Origin: an uncultured Spirochaetia bacterium
GTDB taxonomy: Bacteria; Spirochaetota; UBA4802; JAGODF01
Assembly: GCA_937967705.1 (NCBI GenBank)
Contig: CALCJG010000007.1
Location: 1-6,422, forward strand
Length of the DNA stretch: 6,422 nucleotides
Reading direction: 5' to 3'
Positions 1-5,230 of the stretch are shown here, piece after piece. The position numbers and the translations under genes were made by a program. The first letter of the stretch is position 1. Every line of letters starts with the position of its first letter. The notes beneath the pieces were generated by a model. It did not search any database. It saw nothing but the letters and a program-made list of their open reading frames with translations, and had not been told where the DNA came from.

Positions 1-49
1 ACGAGCTATCCACTCGTGACTGGAGTTCAGACGTGTGCTCTTCCGATCT
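1..49. other. Illumina TruSeq adapter sequence (library artefact)
   Basis: Bases 16-49 match exactly the 34-base Illumina TruSeq read-2/index adapter strand, beginning GTGACTGGAG and ending CTCTTCCGATCT. Bases 8-15 (ATCCACTC) are the reverse complement of GAGTGGAT, which I recall as TruSeq index 23, and bases 1-7 (ACGAGCT) match the adjoining P7 flank ACGAGAT with one mismatch at base 6. The run therefore reads as P7 flank, barcode, adapter, then insert. This is untrimmed synthetic sequence assembled onto a contig end, not genomic DNA, and should be masked. The match is from memory of the adapter sequence, but its length makes chance resemblance negligible. Confidence 0.97.
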
Positions 50-111
50 CGGATTCGACCTGAAGATAGTACATTAATTCCTGACATCACCCCGACCCTT
101 TAGTCAAGTTT
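50..111 (+). other. Leader upstream of rtcB, no identifiable element
   Basis: This is the only genomic sequence before rtcB. The rtcB frame is closed here by TGA at 61-63 and again at 82-84, so the gene cannot start further upstream. Two other plus frames are open from base 50 to TAA at 75-77 and to TAG at 101-103; either could be the last few codons of an upstream gene, but 8 or 17 residues are too few to recognise. I see no convincing Shine-Dalgarno sequence before the ATG at 112 (the preceding bases are TAGTCAAGTTT) and no promoter with acceptable -35/-10 spacing. Confidence 0.5.
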
Positions 112-1566
112 ATGCAAAAAGGCGCGTTACGGAAAATAGATGATTTCCTGTTTGAGCTGCCCCGGGATTACAAAAAGGGGATGCTGGTCCCGGCGCGCAT
201 TTACGGAAGTGCGTCGCTCATCACGGAGATGGATGATGCCGTTGCCGATCAGATCAGCAACGTGGCCATGCTGCCGGGTATTCAGCAGTACGCCCTCTGC
301 ATGCCCGATGGCCACTCCGGCTACGGGTTTCCCATCGGGGGCGTGGCGGCGGTTGACCCCAAGAAGGGGGTGATCTCTCCGGGGGGTATCGGTTTTGACA
401 TCAACTGCGGAATCCGGCTTGTCCGGACCGGTCTGACCTTCGAGGAGGTGCAACCCCACCTGGAGACCCTGGTGGACCGGCTCTTTGCCCGGGTCCCCTC
501 GGGAGTGGGAGGTGAGGGGATGCTGACCCTTTCCCGGGGCCGGTTCGATGAGGCGCTGCACAAAGGGGCGCGCTGGGCCGTGGAGAACGGTTTCGGCGAG
601 AAAACCGATCTGGAACACGCCGAAGACGGCGGCTGTATGCCGGGAGCCGATCCCGCAGCCGTCTCCGGGCGCGCCTTCGAGCGGGGTAAGAACCAGGCTG
701 GAACCCTGGGGTCCGGCAATCATTTCCTGGAGATACAGGTGGCCCGCCGGGAAAATATTTTTGATGAACCACTGGCCCGCCGTTTCGGCATTGACAGGGA
801 CGGTCAGGTCATGGTGATGATACATTGTGGCAGCAGGGGCTTTGGGCATCAGATCGCCACGGACTACCTGCAGAGATTCCTCTCGGTGATGGGCAGCCGC
901 TACGGTCTTTCCATGCCCGACCGGGAGCTGGCCTGCGCCCCTTTCCTGTCGGAAGACGGGCAGGCCTATTTTCAGGCCATGAACTGCGCCATCAACATGG
1001 CCTTCCTGAACCGTCAGCTCATCATGCACCGGGTGCGGGAGGTCTTTGCCGACGTTTTTCATAAAAGTCCCGAGGATCTGGGCATTCGTCTGGTGTACGA
1101 TGTCTGTCACAATACGGCCAAGCTGGAACGGCACAGCATCGGGGGCAGGGAGAGGGAGCTTTTAGTGCACAGAAAAGGCGCCACCCGGGCCTTTCCGCCC
1201 GGCAGGAGCGAACTGCCCCCGGCGTACCGTGAGACCGGTCAGCCCGTGATCATCGGGGGAAGCATGGAGACCGGGTCGTATCTCCTCTGCGGGAAACTCT
1301 CCTCTCCGGAGACTTTCTACACCACGGCTCACGGGAGCGGCAGGCGTATGTCGAGAAAGCAGGCCAAGAAACAGTTCAACGGAAGGGAGCTGCAGCAGGT
1401 CCTGAAGGCAAGGGGGATTTACGTTCAGACCAAGTCCTATCCGGGGCTGGCGGAGGAGGCCGGCGGGGCCTATAAGGATATCGACGAGGTGGTGGAATGC
1501 TCCCGGCAGGCGGGTCTGAGCCTTCCCGTGGCGCGGCTCCTCCCGATGGGAAATATCAAGGGCTGA
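112..1566 (+). CDS. rtcB: RtcB family RNA-splicing ligase (3'-phosphate/5'-OH joining)
   Basis: RtcB joins RNA 2',3'-cyclic phosphate or 3'-phosphate ends to 5'-OH ends using GTP and Mn2+, acting in tRNA splicing in archaea and RNA repair in bacteria. The 484-residue protein is close to the 481 residues of the Pyrococcus horikoshii enzyme and carries the family's catalytic set: D96 and C99 in GFDINCG, H204 in GSGNHFLE, H238 in MIHCGSRG, H333 in YDVCHN, and H407 in AHGSGRR, the His that is guanylylated in the family. The C-terminus ends in the usual GNIKG-like tail with a lysine next to last. No intein interrupts it. ATG at 112 is the first possible start after in-frame stops and keeps the conserved KIDDFLFELPRDYKKGM segment; a later ATG at 181 would delete it. 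No clear ribosome binding site precedes it. Archease follows after one base. The cellular RNA substrate cannot be read from sequence. Confidence 0.96.
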   Translation: MQKGALRKIDDFLFELPRDYKKGMLVPARIYGSASLITEMDDAVADQISNVAMLPGIQQYALCMPDGHSGYGFPIGGVAAVDPKKGVISPGGIGFDINCGIRLVRTGLTFEEVQPHLETLVDRLFARVPSGVGGEGMLTLSRGRFDEALHKGARWAVENGFGEKTDLEHAEDGGCMPGADPAAVSGRAFERGKNQAGTLGSGNHFLEIQVARRENIFDEPLARRFGIDRDGQVMVMIHCGSRGFGHQIATDYLQRFLSVMGSRYGLSMPDRELACAPFLSEDGQAYFQAMNCAINMAFLNRQLIMHRVREVFADVFHKSPEDLGIRLVYDVCHNTAKLERHSIGGRERELLVHRKGATRAFPPGRSELPPAYRETGQPVIIGGSMETGSYLLCGKLSSPETFYTTAHGSGRRMSRKQAKKQFNGRELQQVLKARGIYVQTKSYPGLAEEAGGAYKDIDEVVECSRQAGLSLPVARLLPMGNIKG

Positions 1567-1567
1567 T

Positions 1568-1999
1568 ATGGGATTCGAATTACTGGAGGGAATTACCTCC
1601 GCGGATTACGCCTACCGCTGCCGGGAGGCGGATCTCGACGGACTTTTCCGCGAATCGGCCCTGGCTATGACGGCCCTGCTCCTGGAAAATCCTGCGGCTG
1701 TTGAGAAACGGGAGGAGCGGGGCCTGCATCTGGAAAACCCCGCAGCGGACATGCTGCTCTATAACTATCTCGGAGAGTTCATCTACTACAAGGATTCCGA
1801 GAACCTGCTCCTCCTGCCCGGGGCAGTCAAGGTATGGGAAGAGGCCGGCCTCTTCAGGCTGGATGCGGTTCTGGTGGGAGAGCGTATCGACCCCTCCCGA
1901 CATCTCTTCCATGTGGACATAAAAGCGGTTACCCTGCACGGCCTCGAGGTCGTTAAAGAGGGGGATTTGTGGCGTGCCACGGTTGTTCTGGACGTTTAG
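1568..1999 (+). CDS. Archease, RtcB-activating protein
   Basis: Archease is a small metal-binding protein that accelerates RtcB guanylylation, allows multiple turnover and can widen nucleotide cofactor use. At 143 residues it has the family length. Visible hallmarks are the N-terminal FELLEG segment leading to an acidic residue (D13 in TSADY), the central LYNYLGEFIYYKDSENLLLLP region, the DIKAVTLHGLEV motif at about residues 116-127, and the C-terminal VVLDV, whose Asp (D142) is expected to bind metal. The usual HTAD signature near the N-terminus is replaced by a TSAD-like stretch with about two extra residues, so the subfamily is diverged there. Its ATG lies one base after the rtcB stop, with AAGGG at 1558-1562 inside the end of rtcB as a modest ribosome binding site, which points to translational coupling and a shared job with RtcB. 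Confidence 0.93.
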   Translation: MGFELLEGITSADYAYRCREADLDGLFRESALAMTALLLENPAAVEKREERGLHLENPAADMLLYNYLGEFIYYKDSENLLLLPGAVKVWEEAGLFRLDAVLVGERIDPSRHLFHVDIKAVTLHGLEVVKEGDLWRATVVLDV

Positions 2000-2034
2000 A
2001 GACGGGCAATGTCTCGGCGGGGCTGGACCCGCTG
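1999..2034 (+). other. Tandem hairpins between archease and folD
   Basis: Two adjacent stem-loops can be drawn. The first pairs GAGAC (1999-2003) with GTCTC (2011-2015) around a 7-base loop and starts at the last base of the archease stop codon. The second pairs CGGCGGG (2015-2021) with CCCGCTG (2028-2034), seven pairs including one G-U, around a 6-base loop; the two stems compete only for C2015. No T-run follows, so this is not a standard intrinsic terminator. It may be an mRNA processing or stability element, a weak attenuator, or chance. The pairing is seen directly; function is inference. Confidence 0.45.
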
Positions 2035-2053
2035 AAGGGATATATCACACAAC

Positions 2054-2060
2054 AAGGAGA
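2054..2060 (+). promoter_or_regulatory. Strong Shine-Dalgarno site that fixes the folD start
   Basis: AAGGAGA ends seven bases before ATG at 2068, an ideal distance. It decides the folD start against the upstream in-frame ATG at 1969, which would add 33 residues unrelated to FolD, overlap archease by 31 bases and lacks a comparable site. It is the best ribosome binding site in the window. Confidence 0.9.
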
Positions 2061-2067
2061 TTTAAGA

Positions 2068-2958
2068 ATGGCAGTGATCATTGACGGCAAGAAGGTTGCA
2101 GAGGAGATCCGCGGCGAGATTCAGAAGGAAGTGGGAGAGCTGAAGCAGAGAACGGGAAAAACGCCGGGACTGGCGGTCGTCCTGGTGGGGGAAGATCCCG
2201 CCTCCCAGGTCTACGTGCGTATGAAGAACAAGGCCTGTGAGGATCTGGGCATACAGTCCTTTCAATACCGCTACGATGCCTCCCTCACCCAGGAAGAGCT
2301 CCTGAAGCTGATCGGGGAGCTTAACGCAAGGGAGGACGTGAACGGAATACTGGTTCAGCTTCCGCTCCCGAAACACATCGATGAATCCCTGGTCATAGAC
2401 AGTATTGATCCTGACAAGGACGTGGACGGGTTCCATCCCTTCAATGTGGGGCGCATGGTGATTGGAGACGAGGGGGGGTTCCTTCCCTGCACGCCCTACG
2501 GATGCCAGGTGCTCATAGGTAAGCATATGCCGGATACCAAGGGTAAGCATCTCGTCATCGTGGGGCGCAGCAATATTGTCGGCAAACCTCTGGCCAACAT
2601 GATGGTTCAGAAGAGCCGTCTTGCCAACTGCATCGTAACGGTCTGCCACACGGCGGCCCCGGACATCAGCTATTATACCAAACAGGCGGATATTCTCGTC
2701 GTGGCAGCGGGACGTGCCGAGGTCGTCACGGGGGATATGATCAAGCCCGGTGCCGTGGTGATCGACGTGGGAGTCAACCGTATAACCGATCCGGAAGATC
2801 CTGCAAAAACCCGGCTGGTGGGGGATGTGAAGTATGATGAGGCCAGCAGGGTGGCCTCAGCGATCACCCCCGTCCCGGGCGGCGTGGGCCCCATGACCAT
2901 CACCATGCTCATGAAGAACACCCTGAAGGCCTTCAAAAAGCATAACCGGATAGACTGA
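2068..2958 (+). CDS. folD: Bifunctional methylenetetrahydrofolate dehydrogenase/methenyltetrahydrofolate cyclohydrolase
   Basis: FolD interconverts 5,10-methylene-, 5,10-methenyl- and 10-formyl-tetrahydrofolate in the cytosol, usually with NADP, supplying one-carbon units for purines, initiator tRNA and, in some anaerobes, acetyl-CoA pathway flux. The protein is 296 residues, normal for the family. Active-site motifs are all present: YVRMK (Y49, K53, the cyclohydrolase lysine), GILVQLPLP (Q97), DKDVDGFHP (D120), PCTPYG at 140-145, and the C-terminal ITPVPGGVGPMT signature at 266-277. The Rossmann nucleotide-binding part shows GRSNIVGKP at 166-174, the HTAAPD region, and KPGAVVIDVGVNR at 226-238. 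Nothing is truncated or substituted. It lies 68 bases after archease, across a hairpin pair, and 7 bases before the diguanylate cyclase, so co-transcription with the latter is likely. NADP versus NAD use was not determined. Confidence 0.97.
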   Translation: MAVIIDGKKVAEEIRGEIQKEVGELKQRTGKTPGLAVVLVGEDPASQVYVRMKNKACEDLGIQSFQYRYDASLTQEELLKLIGELNAREDVNGILVQLPLPKHIDESLVIDSIDPDKDVDGFHPFNVGRMVIGDEGGFLPCTPYGCQVLIGKHMPDTKGKHLVIVGRSNIVGKPLANMMVQKSRLANCIVTVCHTAAPDISYYTKQADILVVAAGRAEVVTGDMIKPGAVVIDVGVNRITDPEDPAKTRLVGDVKYDEASRVASAITPVPGGVGPMTITMLMKNTLKAFKKHNRID

Positions 2959-2965
2959 GAGGATT

Positions 2966-5179
2966 ATGAGCGACGAACAACCCATCTCCCCGGGGGCTTC
3001 CCCCGATTTCCTTGAGTGGCTGGAGGTCCTGTTCGGCCGTACGGAGGATATAGTCCTTTTACTCGAGCGGGGAGAGAGCGTCTCCTGGGTCAACAAGACA
3101 GGCTGCCGCATCCTCTTACTGGACCGGGAAGAGATAAAGGACAGAAGCCTCTTCGATTTCCTCAAGCCCCCGCTTGTCGAGGGACTGCGGGAGTTCCTGC
3201 AGCGGTATATCGGTTCACATCAGGATCGAAACGATCAGGTGCCGGCCAATCTTTTCCTTTCGGGAGATGACGACCTGACTCTGCTCTGGCGCGCCCATCC
3301 CCTTGACCCCGGCCCTAAGGGGAAAGATCTGTTGATTCTCCATGGTCTGGATGCGGGGCAATGGCGTGAGCAGGAAAAACTTTATGCCCGACGCATAATC
3401 GAGATTGAAAAGAAGAACGAGGAGCGTTCCCTGGACCTTCAGTGGCTCAATGAGCGCATGCTGGAAAGCCTCAAGTTCTTTGACACCCTGATCAATACCA
3501 TACCCAACCCCGTTTTTTATAAAGATGAAAACCTGATTTATCAGGGATGTAACAAGGCCTTTGAGGCCCTCATGGATTTACCGGAACGGGAGATCATTGG
3601 AAAGACGGTTTTCGATCTGGCTCCCGGGGATCTGGCTGAGAAGTATCATCGCAGGGATCTTGAACTCCTGGAAAACCCGGAACGCCAGGTTTACGAGGCC
3701 CAGGTTCAGCAGGCGGGTAAGGGTTTGAGGAACGTGATCTTTTATAAAGCCGTGATACCCAAACCCGGAGGGGGTATTGGGGGTATTCTGGGCATCATCA
3801 TCGATATCACCGAGCGCGTTACTATTCAGAAAGAGCTTATGCGGAACAGGGACTTTCTGGACAGCATTTACCGGGGTGTGGACATGGCCATTTTTGTCGT
3901 GGATGTGGACGATCACGATGAGTTCCGCTATGCCGGTTTGAATGCGACCCATGAAAGATTGACCGGCCTGAGATCAGAAAATATTGGGGGAAAGAGACCG
4001 GAAGACCTCATCCCCGCCATTCCGGCAGATGTCGTCGAAGGGATAAGGAGAAATTATGAAGCATGTCGCGTATCCGCAGCCGTGTATGCTTATGAGGAAA
4101 TGGTCCCCTTTGAGGGTTCTGAAACCTGGTGGCTGACCAGGCTCTCTCCCCTGGTGGACGAGGCCGGGCGGGTTTACAGGATTATCGGCACCTCCACGGA
4201 CATCACCGAAAAAAAACGCTCCGAATTGAAGCTCATCAAAACGGCCGAGGAACTCAAAGGCAAGGAGGCCTTCATTCACTCCCTCGTCGAAGCCATACCC
4301 AACCCGATTTATTACCGAGATCATGAGGGGCGATATCTCGGATGTAACAGGGCCTTCGAAGAGTACCTGGGCATCAGCCGGGTGGAGCTCGTGAAGAGGA
4401 GCGCCGGGGAGTGGACCCCCTGTGATAGCATCGCTGCCTGCCGGGATCACGATGACCTGGTTTTGCGGAGCAAGTCCGCACAGGTCTTTGAGAGCGAGGT
4501 TGTCCGCTTTGACGGTGTGCGGCGTCATGTCATCATCAGCAAATCCCCCTTCCCCGTGGAAGGAGAGAAGGATAAGGACGGCATTATCGGCGTTCTTGTG
4601 GACATCACGGAGAGGAAGAGGAATGAGATCCTTCTTCAGGAGATGTCGCTGATGGATGAACTGACAGGACTCAACAACCGCCGCAGCTTCAACCAGCAGC
4701 TTGGCAACCAGTGGAGCATCGCTCTCAGGAACGGTTTGGCCCTGGGGCTGATCATGCTGGATGTCGATTTTTTCAAGCGGTTCAATGATTACTACGGGCA
4801 TCAGGCCGGTGACGAATGCCTAAAGACCGTGTCGGCAGCCCTGAAACACTGTGCCAAGCGGGGCGGGGATTTCGTGGCCCGGTACGGAGGTGAGGAGTTT
4901 GCCGTAATCCTCAGCGGGACGGATCAGGCGGGGGCGATGGTCGTGGCAGAGCGTATCCGGCGGCAGATAGAGGAACTCCATATCCCTCATGCCCCTTCCG
5001 GTCTGGGTGCCTATGTTACCGTCAGTCTGGGAGTTTTCAGCCTCAATCCCTCTGCAGCGCTTTCGGTGGAGGATCTCATTATACGGGCCGACAAGGCCCT
5101 TTACCGTGCTAAAAACAGCGGAAGGAACTGTGTCGCGGTTTATTCCGATCAATGGGATACTGAAGCTGCGGGTAAGTAA
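2966..5179 (+). CDS. Soluble multi-PAS diguanylate cyclase (GGDEF domain)
   Basis: Predicted to make cyclic di-GMP from two GTP in response to a signal sensed by PAS domains. The 737 residues read as a divergent PAS-like segment (about 15-130), a charged helical linker (about 131-168), PAS (169-285, ending DITER), PAS (291-416, ending TDITEKK), PAS (435-552, ending DITERKR) and GGDEF (about 560-728). The catalytic domain looks active: DELTGLNNRR at 564-573, D599 and N607 in the metal/GTP region, D616, and GGEEF at 641-645. An RxxD inhibitory site (R632, D635) sits at the PleD-like distance before GGEEF, implying product feedback. There is no EAL/HD-GYP domain, signal peptide or membrane segment, so it should be cytosolic. 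The ATG follows folD by 7 bases, with AGAGG overlapping the folD stop but only three bases before the start. Ligands of the PAS domains cannot be told. Confidence 0.94.
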   Translation: MSDEQPISPGASPDFLEWLEVLFGRTEDIVLLLERGESVSWVNKTGCRILLLDREEIKDRSLFDFLKPPLVEGLREFLQRYIGSHQDRNDQVPANLFLSGDDDLTLLWRAHPLDPGPKGKDLLILHGLDAGQWREQEKLYARRIIEIEKKNEERSLDLQWLNERMLESLKFFDTLINTIPNPVFYKDENLIYQGCNKAFEALMDLPEREIIGKTVFDLAPGDLAEKYHRRDLELLENPERQVYEAQVQQAGKGLRNVIFYKAVIPKPGGGIGGILGIIIDITERVTIQKELMRNRDFLDSIYRGVDMAIFVVDVDDHDEFRYAGLNATHERLTGLRSENIGGKRPEDLIPAIPADVVEGIRRNYEACRVSAAVYAYEEMVPFEGSETWWLTRLSPLVDEAGRVYRIIGTSTDITEKKRSELKLIKTAEELKGKEAFIHSLVEAIPNPIYYRDHEGRYLGCNRAFEEYLGISRVELVKRSAGEWTPCDSIAACRDHDDLVLRSKSAQVFESEVVRFDGVRRHVIISKSPFPVEGEKDKDGIIGVLVDITERKRNEILLQEMSLMDELTGLNNRRSFNQQLGNQWSIALRNGLALGLIMLDVDFFKRFNDYYGHQAGDECLKTVSAALKHCAKRGGDFVARYGGEEFAVILSGTDQAGAMVVAERIRRQIEELHIPHAPSGLGAYVTVSLGVFSLNPSAALSVEDLIIRADKALYRAKNSGRNCVAVYSDQWDTEAAGK

Positions 5180-5182
5180 AGA

Positions 5183-5220
5183 AACCGGTGTCAGAGTCTG
5201 CATGACTCCTGACCCCGGTT
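5183..5220. terminator. Hairpin between convergent genes, probable terminator
   Basis: Left arm 5183-5198 pairs with right arm 5204-5220 around a 5-base loop (TGCAT): AACCGG with CCGGTT, one T/C mismatch, GTCAG with CTGAC, a single bulged C at 5208, then AGTC with GACT. The stem totals 15 pairs. On the minus strand it is followed by TTTCTTTACTT, a U-rich tract fitting an intrinsic terminator for leuA, whose stop is 10 bases before it. On the plus strand the downstream bases (GATAAGGCAG) are not U-rich, so for the diguanylate cyclase transcript it would be a weaker terminator or an mRNA 3'-end protecting structure. Confidence 0.8.
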
Positions 5221-5230
5221 GATAAGGCAG

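Noticed and set aside
50..103. C-terminal tail of an upstream gene
   Set aside because: Two plus frames are open from base 50 to stops at 75-77 and 101-103, but both are too short to support a gene or choose between them.
80..104. Possible sigma70 promoter (CTGACA at 81-86 and TTTAGT at 99-104)
   Set aside because: The gap between the two hexamers is only about 12 bases, well short of the usual 16-18, and the -10 match is poor.
127..1134. Long open frame of 335 codons on the minus strand opposite rtcB
   Set aside because: It lies wholly antisense to an RtcB with every catalytic residue in place, its translation shows no recognisable domain, and high-GC genes commonly leave such antisense frames open.
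1969..2067. Longer folD start at ATG 1969
   Set aside because: It would overlap archease by 31 bases and add 33 residues not found in FolD proteins, whereas ATG 2068 has an ideal AAGGAG site and yields the family N-terminus.
2000..2067. ZTP or tetrahydrofolate riboswitch upstream of folD
   Set aside because: ZTP riboswitches do occur before folD, but the conserved CCGCCTGGGCA-type core is not present and the gap is short; the two hairpins do not match the folate riboswitch layouts I know. A covariance-model (Infernal/Rfam) search would settle it.
3974..4801. Open frame of 275 codons on the minus strand opposite the diguanylate cyclase
   Set aside because: It is antisense to well-conserved PAS and GGDEF coding sequence, has no recognisable motif, and is explained by codon bias of the true gene.
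112..5179. A novel defence or mobile system built around RtcB and the diguanylate cyclase
   Set aside because: There are no toxin, nuclease, reverse transcriptase, integrase or repeat signatures; all four genes fit known housekeeping or signalling families and codon use looks uniform.
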